64,000 bases of DNA. It comes from JBKDZP01 sp047971315. Its GTDB lineage: Bacteria > Bacillota_I > Bacilli_A > RF39 > UBA660. The notes under the pieces were generated by a model. That model worked only from the letters and a program-made list of their open reading frames with translations, did no database searches and was not told where the DNA came from. Below, piece after piece: positions 52,272-61,452 of the stretch. The position numbers and the translations under genes are program-made. The stretch lies in assembly GCA_047971315.1 (NCBI GenBank), contig JBKDZP010000003.1:62001-126000 (forward strand), read 5' to 3'. Position 1 is the first letter of the stretch. Each line of letters starts with the position of its first letter.

Positions 52272-53009
52272 TTAATTATTTTTAAGCATTTTTGTTTTTT
52301 GAGTTTTAATAAATTCTTCTATTGTTTCAAATCCACTGTGCATTACTTCTTCTTTTAAATAATCACCAAAATATATATCTTTACAATATTTATTTATAAA
52401 ATTTTCAATAATTTTATTTTTATGAAATTCTTCAAATTCATTTATTGGTCTAAATATTAATAATGATATTAAAAAATTATTAATGGCTTTTAGATTGTCA
52501 ATCAATAATTCATTTAAATTCATATAACTATTTTGATTGATTTTATACATACCTGGATCTATTATATTAATATTTCCATTATAAATATAATTATGGTTTA
52601 AATCTACTAATCTAATGTTATTTTCTGTTAATAATAGTTCATCTTCTCTAATTTTATTTGCTGCATTAATTACATCACCGATATTTTTGGATTCAAAACT
52701 TTTTATATTTTGTTCATTTTTGATTAACTTAGTAGTATATGCAATGAAATTAAATTCTTCATCATATACTAATTCTAATGACAATACAAATCTATTAATA
52801 TATGGTTGTAATTTTTTTAATTTTAAAAATCCAAATTCGTCTAACAATTGTATATCAAATTCATTATTAAAACGATTTTTGTGAAAAATTTTTAATGCGG
52901 TATTATTATATTCATAGACAATTCCTTCATATGTAGGTTTTTTACTTAAAACTGTTAATTTACTTAAATCAATTTCTATTAATTTATTATTTATTATTAT
53001 TTTTGTCAT
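52272..53009 (-). CDS. Kinase-like protein of unknown function, paralogue 2
   Basis: 245 aa. Same layout as its neighbour: YEGIVYEYNNTALKIF with Lys40, RLVDLNHNYIYNG and NINIIDPGMY, and the same C-terminal block NKYCKDIYFGDYLKEEV with ETIEEFIKTQKTKM. GGTGATTAA precedes the ATG. Tandem duplication is evident. No family assigned; choline/aminoglycoside kinase-like or protein kinase-like fold is an inference from the DxxxN and IIDPG motifs. Confidence 0.65.
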   Translation of the reverse strand: MTKIIINNKLIEIDLSKLTVLSKKPTYEGIVYEYNNTALKIFHKNRFNNEFDIQLLDEFGFLKLKKLQPYINRFVLSLELVYDEEFNFIAYTTKLIKNEQNIKSFESKNIGDVINAANKIREDELLLTENNIRLVDLNHNYIYNGNINIIDPGMYKINQNSYMNLNELLIDNLKAINNFLISLLIFRPINEFEEFHKNKIIENFINKYCKDIYFGDYLKEEVMHSGFETIEEFIKTQKTKMLKNN

Positions 53010-53035
53010 TTAATCACCACTTGATCGTTTATTAT

Positions 53036-53065
53036 AAAGAAAAAAGATTTAAAAATCAATCTTTC
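53036..53065 (-). terminator. Terminator of the AAA-hisS-aspS operon
   Basis: AAAGATT (53043-53049) pairs with AATCTTT (53058-53064), followed by TTTTTTCTTT on the minus strand. Confidence 0.65.
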
Positions 53066-53095
53066 TTTATTATTTTATATTTTAAAATAAAATAT

Positions 53096-54841
53096 TTAAT
53101 TACTTTTTTTACTTATACAAATTCCTAAATCATCAAGTTGTTTTAAATCTACAGTTGATGGACATTCACACATTAAATCAGTTGCACTTGCTGTTTTTGG
53201 AAATGCGATTACATCTCTAATATTTTCAGTATTAGTTAGTAACATAGTTAATCTATCTAGTCCAAATGCTAATCCTCCATGTGGTGGGCATCCATATTTA
53301 AATGCATCAATAAAAAATCCAAATTTTTCTTTAGCTTCTTCTTCACTAAAACCTAGAGCTTCAAACATTTTAGTTTGAATATTTTTATTATGAATACGAA
53401 TACTTCCACCACCTGCTTCATACCCATTTATTACTATATCATAAGCTTTTGAATAACAATTAGCTTTATCGTTTATTAATTTATCAATATCTTCATCTTT
53501 TGGTGCAGTAAATGGATGATGACAGGCTACAAATCTATTTTCTTCTTCGCTATATTCAAATGATGGAAAATCAGTAACCCATAACATTTTATATTCATTT
53601 TTGATTAAGTTTAATTCTTTTCCAAGTTTTAAACGAAGTGCTCCTAAAACTTGTTTGGTACTTTCATAATTGTTTGCAACAATTAAAATTAAATCATTAT
53701 CTTCAACATTTAATTGTTCTTTTATATTATTTAATTCTTCTTCTGTTAAGACTTTTAAAATACTTCCTGAAAATTCGTTATTATATTTTAAATAAGCTAA
53801 ACCACTGATTTTATATTTTTTCACAAATTCTCCTAGATTATCAATATCTTTTCTTGAAAATTTGTCAGCATTATTTTTAACAACTAAACTGTTAATTATT
53901 CCTTTATTTTCTATTATATTTTGAAATAATTGAAAATTTGTATTTTTAAAAATACTAGTAATATCTTCTATTTTCATATCAAATCTTAAATCTGGTTTAT
54001 CAGAACCATAATAATTAATTGCATCATTATATTTCATTTTTTGTAATGGTAAATTAACATCAATATTTTTAACTTCTTTAAATATATGTTTAATAATTGA
54101 TTCTGCAGTATTCATAACATCGCTTTCATCTACAAAAGACATTTCTAAATCAACTTGAGTAAACTCTGGTTGTCTATCTGCTCTTAAATCTTCATCTCTA
54201 AAACATTTTGCAATTTGAAAATATTTTTCTATTCCACCAATCATTAATAATTGTTTGAACATTTGAGGAGACTGTGGTAATGCATAAAAACTACCTTTAT
54301 TAACACGAGATGGAACTAAGTAATCTCTTGCTCCTTCTGGTGTAGATTTACAAAGAATTGGTGTTTCTACTTCTATAAAACCTTCACAATCTAAATATTT
54401 TCTTAGTGCCATAGTTATTTTATGACGAGTTATTAATTTTTCTTTAAGTTCATCTCTTCTAATATCTAGGTATCTATATTTTAATCTTGTATCTTCTAGT
54501 GCAGTTGTATTGTTTAATTCAAAAGGTAAATTTTCAGCTTCATTTAAAATAATTAAATTTTCAACTTCAACTTCGATATCACCAGTTAAAACATTTTTAT
54601 TTTTTCTTTCTCTTTCAACTACTTTACCTTCTATTTCAATTACATATTCATTTTTTAAAGTTTCAGCCAAACAATAAAATTCATTTTCTGGTTTAACTAC
54701 AACTTGAATAATTCCACTTCTATCTCTTAAATCAATAAATATTAAACCACCCAAATCTCTTTTTTTAGAAACCCATCCTTGTATCTTTATTTGTTTTCCT
54801 AAATCAGTAATTCTAATACTATTATTTTCTATTGTTTTCAT
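53096..54841 (-). CDS. aspS: Aspartyl-tRNA synthetase, probably discriminating (Asp only)
   Basis: 581 aa class II enzyme. Anticodon domain has KKRDLGGLIFIDLRD, with Leu30 exactly as in discriminating E. coli AspRS; motif 2 is FRDEDLRADRQPEFTQ, and motif 3 is GGLAFGLDRLTML. All canonical, unlike the copy at 5660-7399. It follows hisS by one base in a transcript controlled by an Asp T-box. This is the housekeeping AspRS for tRNA-Asp. Confidence 0.95.
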   Translation of the reverse strand: MKTIENNSIRITDLGKQIKIQGWVSKKRDLGGLIFIDLRDRSGIIQVVVKPENEFYCLAETLKNEYVIEIEGKVVERERKNKNVLTGDIEVEVENLIILNEAENLPFELNNTTALEDTRLKYRYLDIRRDELKEKLITRHKITMALRKYLDCEGFIEVETPILCKSTPEGARDYLVPSRVNKGSFYALPQSPQMFKQLLMIGGIEKYFQIAKCFRDEDLRADRQPEFTQVDLEMSFVDESDVMNTAESIIKHIFKEVKNIDVNLPLQKMKYNDAINYYGSDKPDLRFDMKIEDITSIFKNTNFQLFQNIIENKGIINSLVVKNNADKFSRKDIDNLGEFVKKYKISGLAYLKYNNEFSGSILKVLTEEELNNIKEQLNVEDNDLILIVANNYESTKQVLGALRLKLGKELNLIKNEYKMLWVTDFPSFEYSEEENRFVACHHPFTAPKDEDIDKLINDKANCYSKAYDIVINGYEAGGGSIRIHNKNIQTKMFEALGFSEEEAKEKFGFFIDAFKYGCPPHGGLAFGLDRLTMLLTNTENIRDVIAFPKTASATDLMCECPSTVDLKQLDDLGICISKKSN

Positions 54842-54842
54842 T

Positions 54843-56108
54843 TTACACCTCTATATGTTCATCTAAAAATTCAATTATATTATCATAAGATATTTTATAT
54901 TCTTCTTTTGTAATGTTATTTTTAATTGTTAAATTTTTAGTTTCTATTTCTTCTTCACCAATTATAATTATATATTTAGCATTCATTCGATCTGCTTGTT
55001 TAAAATTAGATTTAATATTTCTATTTAAATAATCCATATCTGTTTTAAATCCACTTAATCTAAGTGTTTGAACTAGTTCAATTGCATCATCTAATTCATT
55101 CATAGGAATTACATAAACATCTAATGTTTCTTCATCCGCTATATTTAAATTTTCACATTCTATCGCATTTAATAATCTTTCAATTCCCAAAGCAAATCCA
55201 ACACCAGGAATTTGTGGCCCACCAATTGTTTCTACTAAACTATTATATCTACCACCACCAGCAAGTACATTTTGACTTCCAAATCCTTCAATATCTGCTT
55301 CTACTTCAAATACTGTATGTGTATAGTAATCCAAACCTCTTACTATTTTTGGATTTACATTATATTCAATTCCCATAATTTCTAAATATTTTTTTAATTC
55401 ATCAAAATGTTGTTTTGATTCTTCATTTAAATATTCTATAGTTTTTGGTGCTTTTTTTATTATTTCACTATTACTATCAACTTTACAATCAAGAATACGC
55501 AAGGGATTTTTGTTATATCTTGTTTGACAATCATCACATAAATCATTAATATTTTCTTTAAAATATTCAATTAGAATTTTTCTATAGTTATTTCTTGATT
55601 CACTATCACCTAAACTATTTATATTTACTTTAATCCCTTTTAATCCAATTAATTTAAATAAATTTACTGGAATACTAATTATTTCTGCATCTAATACTGG
55701 ATTATTACTTCCAAATACTTCTGTTCCAAATTGGTAAAATTCTCTAAATCTACCTGATTGTGGTCTTTCATAACGATACATTGGTCCATAATACCAAGTT
55801 TTTATTGGTTGATTTGGATCAGCATAAAGTTTATTTTCAATTAAACTTCTAACTATTCCAGCTGTACCTTCTGGTCTTAAAGTCATTAATCTGTCTCCAC
55901 GATCTGTAAAGTCATATGTTTCTTTTGAAACAATATCAGTAGTTTCACCAACTCCTCTATGAAATAAATCACTTGATTCAAATAATGGTGTTCTAAAATA
56001 CTCATAATTATAATTTTCCATTATTGCTTTAATCATATTTTCTAAAGCTAAAAATTTCTTTCCTTGTTGGCCAAATAGGTCATATGTTCCTTTAGGTTTT
56101 TGTATCAT
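54843..56108 (-). CDS. hisS: Histidyl-tRNA synthetase
   Basis: 421 aa class II enzyme. KGTYDLFGQQGKKFLALE start, motif 2 with RYERPQSGRFREFYQFG, histidine A loop RGLDYYTHTVFE, GGGRYNSLVETIGG, and motif 3 PGVGFALGIERLL. Complete, with a C-terminal anticodon domain. Eleven bases after the AAA ATPase gene. The hisS-aspS order is widespread in Bacillota. Confidence 0.97.
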   Translation of the reverse strand: MIQKPKGTYDLFGQQGKKFLALENMIKAIMENYNYEYFRTPLFESSDLFHRGVGETTDIVSKETYDFTDRGDRLMTLRPEGTAGIVRSLIENKLYADPNQPIKTWYYGPMYRYERPQSGRFREFYQFGTEVFGSNNPVLDAEIISIPVNLFKLIGLKGIKVNINSLGDSESRNNYRKILIEYFKENINDLCDDCQTRYNKNPLRILDCKVDSNSEIIKKAPKTIEYLNEESKQHFDELKKYLEIMGIEYNVNPKIVRGLDYYTHTVFEVEADIEGFGSQNVLAGGGRYNSLVETIGGPQIPGVGFALGIERLLNAIECENLNIADEETLDVYVIPMNELDDAIELVQTLRLSGFKTDMDYLNRNIKSNFKQADRMNAKYIIIIGEEEIETKNLTIKNNITKEEYKISYDNIIEFLDEHIEV

Positions 56109-56119
56109 ATAAATCCTCC

Positions 56120-57514
56120 TTAAAATCCTAATTTTTTTACTTTATCTATCTTATTTATATTACGTTCAATATCATCTGATTTTATTGTTGTAAGTGTTTC
56201 TAAATTGCCTGAAGTTATTATGTTGTTAGCATGATTCATAACAATTTTATCAAATAAATTTTTAATAAATCTACCGTTTCCAAAATGTTTATTAGTCATT
56301 TCTATTTTAATTACTTTTATAAGTAAATCAAATGCTTCATCAGTTATATTTAATTTACTTTCTTTTATTTTCAACATAAACATTGCACATAATTCTTCTA
56401 ACGAGTAATCTTTAAATTCTAAATAATAATTGATTCTTGATTTTAAACCTGGATTCATTTTTATAAATTCATCCATTTCGTCTTTATATCCAGAAAAAAT
56501 AAATATCGTTTTTCCTTTTTCCATTTCTTTTATTATTTCTACTAATGCTTCATCCGCATATTCTTGTGCTTTAGAATTAAAACTATATGCTTCATCAATA
56601 AATATTACACCCCCACTATATTTTTCAATCAAATTTCTTGTTTTTGGAGCACTTTGCCCTACATATTGACCTATAAAATCTTCAGTTGTTGTTTCTATAA
56701 ATTTATTGTTTTTAGTAAACCCAAGTTTATTTAGTAAATTAGATATATCATTTGCTACAGTTGTTTTTCCTGTTCCTGGATTACCATAAAATACCATATT
56801 TAAATTGGGAGCTTCAAGATTTAAATTTTCTTTTGTCATATTATAAAACTCTAAATATGATTGTAATTTTTTAACTTCATTTTTTATATTTTCTAAACCA
56901 ATCATATCATCTAAACTTTTTCCTGAAGGTGAAGATATACTTTTTATATTAGATTTTTGTTGATGTTGTTTTTTTTCTAAAACTCCAAATTGTTCTTCAT
57001 AAACATTATTAATTTGTTCAAAAATATTCAATACTGAATTAAAATCATTTTCCCTTAATTTTTCTAAAACACTTTTAAAAAAACTTATTTCTAATTGAAT
57101 TGGAATTTCTGATGACAATATATCATTATTCATTTCATTTTCAATTAAAGTTTCTTTTAGATTTTCAACACTAATATAAAAATTTTTAACTTTATTTTTT
57201 TCAATTTCATAAAATTTAATATTAGATTTACATTCTTTTATAAAGTTTTTTATTGTTTGATCTTTATTAAAATTATTTATTTTTTTTAATTTTTCTAAAT
57301 CTTCAAACTCTCCAAAAAATATAGTTTCTTTTGAATTATTAATATTTATATTTTTTAAATCTTTTAATTTATAAAAATGCCCTTTAAAATTAAATATTAC
57401 TTCATTATTTTTATAATCATAATCTACATTTCTCATAATTTTTAAAAATTTAAATATATATAAATTATCATATATTTTTATTTTTCTATAAATTGACACA
57501 ATATTTTTTTCCAT
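56120..57514 (-). CDS. CbxX/SpoVK-type AAA ATPase heading the hisS-aspS operon
   Basis: 464 aa. The N-terminal 200 residues are unrecognised, rich in Lys/Asn/Phe. The AAA module (about 205-450) starts LDDMIGLENIKNEVKKL, then Walker A FYGNPGTGKTTVA, EDFIGQYVGQSAPKT (pore-loop region), Walker B GGVIFIDEAYSF and an arginine-finger region MNPGLKSRINYYLEF. The CbxX subfamily includes RuBisCO activase CbbX, SpoVK and ESX EccA. Placement behind an Asp T-box and before hisS-aspS is unusual; a link with translation or aminoacylation is only inferred. Confidence 0.88.
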   Translation of the reverse strand: MEKNIVSIYRKIKIYDNLYIFKFLKIMRNVDYDYKNNEVIFNFKGHFYKLKDLKNININNSKETIFFGEFEDLEKLKKINNFNKDQTIKNFIKECKSNIKFYEIEKNKVKNFYISVENLKETLIENEMNNDILSSEIPIQLEISFFKSVLEKLRENDFNSVLNIFEQINNVYEEQFGVLEKKQHQQKSNIKSISSPSGKSLDDMIGLENIKNEVKKLQSYLEFYNMTKENLNLEAPNLNMVFYGNPGTGKTTVANDISNLLNKLGFTKNNKFIETTTEDFIGQYVGQSAPKTRNLIEKYSGGVIFIDEAYSFNSKAQEYADEALVEIIKEMEKGKTIFIFSGYKDEMDEFIKMNPGLKSRINYYLEFKDYSLEELCAMFMLKIKESKLNITDEAFDLLIKVIKIEMTNKHFGNGRFIKNLFDKIVMNHANNIITSGNLETLTTIKSDDIERNINKIDKVKKLGF

Positions 57515-57531
57515 GTTTATTCCCCCTTAAA

Positions 57532-57726
57532 CAAAAAAAATCCATAATTGTATGGGCGATTAATTCGCGGTACCACCATACTTTATAGATTTACTATCTC
57601 TTATCTTTAACGCAGATATACGTTTATTTAGCATTTTGTGTCTTCATTAAATAAATAATTAGATGTTTTCACCAACCACATCTTCTCTTTTAATTTAATA
57701 TTTAATTACTATTCAAAACAAATAAT
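57532..57726 (-). promoter_or_regulatory. T-box leader of AAA-hisS-aspS, Asp specifier
   Basis: Core TATGGTGGTACCGCG on the minus strand (57580-57566). The terminator pairs AAATCTATA..GTATGG with CCATAC..TATGGATTT, then eight T residues. In the GAA-NNN-ACA position the specifier is GAC (57642-57640), aspartate. The overlapping triplet two bases later is CAC, a histidine codon, and the operon also encodes HisRS. Confidence 0.92.
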
Positions 57727-57732
57727 AAGCAT

Positions 57733-57761
57733 ATTATACAATAATTAATATAATTTGTATA
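57733..57761 (-). promoter_or_regulatory. Promoter of the AAA-hisS-aspS leader
   Basis: Minus strand TATACA (57761-57756), 17-base spacer, TATAAT (57738-57733). Confidence 0.65.
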
Positions 57762-57775
57762 TATCATTTTTATTT

Positions 57776-58834
57776 TTATTTGATATTTCTTATATCTTCT
57801 ATTTTTTCACTTATATCATCTTTAAAGAATTTATATGTTGCGATTATTATTATTGAAAGTGGAAGTGAGATAATAATTCCTATTATACCAAATAATTTTC
57901 CACCAGCAAATACTGATAAGATAACAACTATTGGATGGACTTTATTTGTTTTTCCATAAACAAATGGATTTATTACATATCCATCAATTGTAGATAAAAC
58001 TGCAAATGTAATTATAGTTCTAATAAATAAAGCTGGACTTATTACAAAAGAAGTAATTGCTGCTATAATATTTGTCATCATTCCACCAAAGTATGGAATT
58101 AAATTAGCAAACATAGCTAGAAAACCTAACAATGTTGCATTAGGATGACCTATAATCATATAAGCAAAAGTATATTCTATTCCAGTTATCAAAATTATAC
58201 GAATAAATCCAGTTAAATAATTTTTCATTTCTTCATCTAATAATTTAAAATATAAAAAGGCTTTTTTTGATTTTCTTTTTAAATATTTTTTAAATCCAGC
58301 TCTAATTTTATCCATATCAGCTAAAAAGTAAACAACAGCCGAAAAAATAATTAATGCTTGAGTAATATAAGATAATGAAATTGAAATTGCACTTACTGCA
58401 CCATCTGATACATATTTACCAACTGATACTAATATTTGATTAAATGTAGTTGATAATGTATTTTGAAACTCTCCTAAATTTAAATCCGAATCTAAAGAAA
58501 TTTCTTTTACAAATGATATTATTCCATTAAATAAACTTCCTAATTGATTAAATAATAGTGGGAAAATTAATATTCCCATAAAGGCTATTACACCTAAAAC
58601 TATAGCAATTATTATTGTTAATGAAATACTTTTAGGTATTTTTCTTTTTGTAAAATATTGAAGTAATGGATATAGAGCATATGCTATTACAAAAGCTATA
58701 AAAAAAGGTATTAGTATACTATTTATTATACCAAATAAACCTAACCATAAGTTTCCTGACAAATACATTAAAGTTATTATAAATATAAAAATAGCAATAT
58801 TAATTAATTTATAATCTATTTTATTTTTAAACAT
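57776..58834 (-). CDS. AI-2E family transporter (PerM-like)
   Basis: 352 aa, about eight membrane helices. Two N-terminal helices (about 10-57), a third near 70-92, then a soluble region, ITQALIIFSAVVYFLAD, and the family C-terminal helices GFLAMFANLIPYFGGMMTN and FAGGKLFGIIGIIISLPLS. Family members are named after AI-2 export but most act as ion or small-molecule permeases. Overlaps dtd by 8 bases, so it is in the rel-dtd operon. Confidence 0.9.
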   Translation of the reverse strand: MFKNKIDYKLINIAIFIFIITLMYLSGNLWLGLFGIINSILIPFFIAFVIAYALYPLLQYFTKRKIPKSISLTIIIAIVLGVIAFMGILIFPLLFNQLGSLFNGIISFVKEISLDSDLNLGEFQNTLSTTFNQILVSVGKYVSDGAVSAISISLSYITQALIIFSAVVYFLADMDKIRAGFKKYLKRKSKKAFLYFKLLDEEMKNYLTGFIRIILITGIEYTFAYMIIGHPNATLLGFLAMFANLIPYFGGMMTNIIAAITSFVISPALFIRTIITFAVLSTIDGYVINPFVYGKTNKVHPIVVILSVFAGGKLFGIIGIIISLPLSIIIIATYKFFKDDISEKIEDIRNIK

Positions 58835-59279
58835 ATTTTTTCCTACTTTCTAACATTATTGTTACTGGTCCATCATTTTTTATATTTACTTGCATATCTG
58901 CACCAAAAATACCAGTACTAAGTTTTATATTATTTTTTATTAATTCTTGATTAAATATATCATATAGTATTTTTGCATCATTACTATTTAATGCTTCAAT
59001 AAAACTTGGTCTATTACCCTTTATTGTATTTGCATAAAGAGTAAATTGTGAAACACTTAAAATACTACCATCAATATCTAATATTGATTTAAACATGTTA
59101 CCAAATTTATCTTCAAATATTCTCAAATTTAATATTTTCTTTACTAAATAATCAATGTCTTCTAAATTATCGGTATTAGTAAAACCAACAAATAATACTA
59201 AGCCATTTTCTATCCTACCAACTATTTTTTTATCTACTATCACACTTGATTCTAAAGATTTTTGGATTAATACTCTCAT
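58827..59279 (-). CDS. dtd: D-aminoacyl-tRNA deacylase
   Basis: 150 aa. Removes D-amino acids (and Gly/Ala errors) from tRNA. The SVIVDKKIVGRIENGLVLFVG start, SQFTLYANTIKGNRPSF motif and the C-terminal NDGPVTIML motif (Gly-cisPro) are present. Its start overlaps the rel stop. Rel-dtd adjacency is standard in Bacillota. Confidence 0.96.
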   Translation of the reverse strand: MRVLIQKSLESSVIVDKKIVGRIENGLVLFVGFTNTDNLEDIDYLVKKILNLRIFEDKFGNMFKSILDIDGSILSVSQFTLYANTIKGNRPSFIEALNSNDAKILYDIFNQELIKNNIKLSTGIFGADMQVNIKNDGPVTIMLESRKKYV

Positions 59280-61438
59280 TTAATAATTCTTTCAACTTCT
59301 ATTACATTTGTAATACATTTTATGTCAGCTATAAATTTATTTAATTTATCAATATTTTCTACTAAAACAGTTAAATCATGAACTGTATCATTTTCATTAT
59401 TATAAGTATTGATTGTTTGAACAGAAATATTACTATTTGATGTTTTTGAAATAATCTCTACTAAAATATTATCACTTTTAATTGATCTAATTAATATATT
59501 TGTAGGATACTTTTTAGTTATTGAATCATTCCATCTAACATCAATTATTCTTTCATCTAATTCTTTAATATTTGGACATAATGCTCTATGTACTGTTATT
59601 CCATAACCTTTAGTAATATACCCAATTATTTTATCACCAGGAATTGGGTTACAACATGAGGCAATATTAACTTTTATATCTGCGATTCCTTCTACAATAA
59701 TATCATTTTTAACAATTGGTATTATAACTTCTGTATTTTTAGCTTTTCTTAAAATTATTTCTTCTTTTGTATCATTATCACCATTTATAAAATTAATAAT
59801 ACCAGCAGCTGGAGTTTTATTATTTCCGATATTAATATACATTTCTTCAGTATTTCTAAATTTATATTCATCTAGTATCTTTTGAATATTTGTGTTTGAA
59901 AGGAATTCATTAAAAACAATTTTTCTTTTTCGAAGTTCTTTATTTAATAAATCTTCACCTTTTTTCAAGTATTCATCTTTATCAATCTTTTTAAAGAAAC
60001 TTCTAATTTTATTTTTTGCTTGGGTAGTATGAGCCAAATTTATCCATTCACGGCTTGGTGTTGAATTTTTATTTGTATTAATTTTTATTATATCTTGATT
60101 ATTTAATTCATAATCAAGTGGAACAATACTATTATTAACTATTGCACCAATCATTTTATCTCCAACACCGCTATGAACTTTATAAGCAAAGTCAATTGGT
60201 GTTGACCCAAGTGGCAACTCTACTACATCACCTTTTGGTGTAAATACATAAATTGTATTTTTAAAAACATCTTCAGTTACTGATTTAACAAATTCTTCAT
60301 CATTTATTTCTTCATTATTTAGTTCAATAATTGAACGAAAAAATTGTAATTTTTGTTCCATCGTATTTTGCATCATTGGTCTTCCACCATTTTCTTTATA
60401 AGACCAGTGTGAGGCAATTCCACTTTCAGCTATCTCATCCATTTTATATGTTCTAATTTGTATTTCATAGAGATATCCGTCAATTCCAAAAACTGTTGTA
60501 TGTAATGATTGATACATATTTGTTTTAGGCATTGCTATATAATCTTTGAAGCGTTTTGGGATGGGTCTATATTTTGAATGAATCATACCTAAAGCTTGAT
60601 AACATTCTTGTTCTGTTTCAACATAAACTCTAAGTGCTAATAAGTCATATATATCACTCATTTTTCTACCTTTATCAAGTTTTTTATATATACTATATAT
60701 ACTTTTTGCTCTACCTTTTATTTCATGTTTTATATTAAATTTATTTAAAATATCTGATACTGATTCTTGCATTTCTAATACAGATCTATCTCTTTCATTT
60801 TTTGTTTGATTTAATTGTTCAACTATTTGAAAATATACATCCGGTTTGGAATATCTTAGTGATAAATCTTCTAATTCACTTTTAAATTTATTCATCCCTA
60901 AACGGTGAGCTATTGGAGTTAATATTTCTAATGTTTCAATAGCTTTTTCTTTTTGTTTTTTTTCTGTGTGGACCCATAAAGTTCTCATGTTATGTAATCT
61001 ATCAGCTAACTTAATTATTATTACTCGAACATCTTCACATAAACCAACTAGTATTTTTTTATGAGTTGCTATAGTAGCGCTATTTATAGTGTCAAAATTT
61101 AATTTATTTAATTTAGTAACTCCATCAACTAATGCAGTAATTTCATGACCAAATATTTTTTCAAATTCTTGAACAGTTACATCACAGTCTTCTAAAATAT
61201 CATGAAGTAAACCAGATGAAATTGTTGCAGCATCCGCAAATATGTCTGTTAAAATATAGGCAACATTTAAAGGGTGTTCTATATATTCCTCACCGGTCAT
61301 TCTTTTTATACCAAAGTGTTTTTCTTCAGCAAATTTGTAAGCTTTTTCAATTACTTCTAAATCTTGTTCATCATCTATATAAGTTTTTACTTTTTCCATT
61401 AATATTTCAAAAGTAATCCCAATATTTTTTTTTGTCAT
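59276..61438 (-). CDS. rel: Bifunctional (p)ppGpp synthetase/hydrolase Rel
   Basis: 720 aa RSH protein. HD hydrolase domain: RMTGEEYIEHPLNVAYI and SGLLHDILEDCDVT, RLHNMRT. Synthetase: GRAKSIYSIYKKLDKGR, IYDLLALRVYVE, YIAMPKTNMYQSLHTTVFG. TGS: VYVFTPKGDVVELPLGSTPI. A zinc-finger-like segment ASCCNPIPGDKIIGY and C-terminal ACT domain complete it. Both active sites look intact. Sets the stringent response to uncharged tRNA, complementing the T-box control seen across this window. Confidence 0.96.
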   Translation of the reverse strand: MTKKNIGITFEILMEKVKTYIDDEQDLEVIEKAYKFAEEKHFGIKRMTGEEYIEHPLNVAYILTDIFADAATISSGLLHDILEDCDVTVQEFEKIFGHEITALVDGVTKLNKLNFDTINSATIATHKKILVGLCEDVRVIIIKLADRLHNMRTLWVHTEKKQKEKAIETLEILTPIAHRLGMNKFKSELEDLSLRYSKPDVYFQIVEQLNQTKNERDRSVLEMQESVSDILNKFNIKHEIKGRAKSIYSIYKKLDKGRKMSDIYDLLALRVYVETEQECYQALGMIHSKYRPIPKRFKDYIAMPKTNMYQSLHTTVFGIDGYLYEIQIRTYKMDEIAESGIASHWSYKENGGRPMMQNTMEQKLQFFRSIIELNNEEINDEEFVKSVTEDVFKNTIYVFTPKGDVVELPLGSTPIDFAYKVHSGVGDKMIGAIVNNSIVPLDYELNNQDIIKINTNKNSTPSREWINLAHTTQAKNKIRSFFKKIDKDEYLKKGEDLLNKELRKRKIVFNEFLSNTNIQKILDEYKFRNTEEMYINIGNNKTPAAGIINFINGDNDTKEEIILRKAKNTEVIIPIVKNDIIVEGIADIKVNIASCCNPIPGDKIIGYITKGYGITVHRALCPNIKELDERIIDVRWNDSITKKYPTNILIRSIKSDNILVEIISKTSNSNISVQTINTYNNENDTVHDLTVLVENIDKLNKFIADIKCITNVIEVERIIK

Positions 61439-61452
61439 ATCACACCTCTTAC

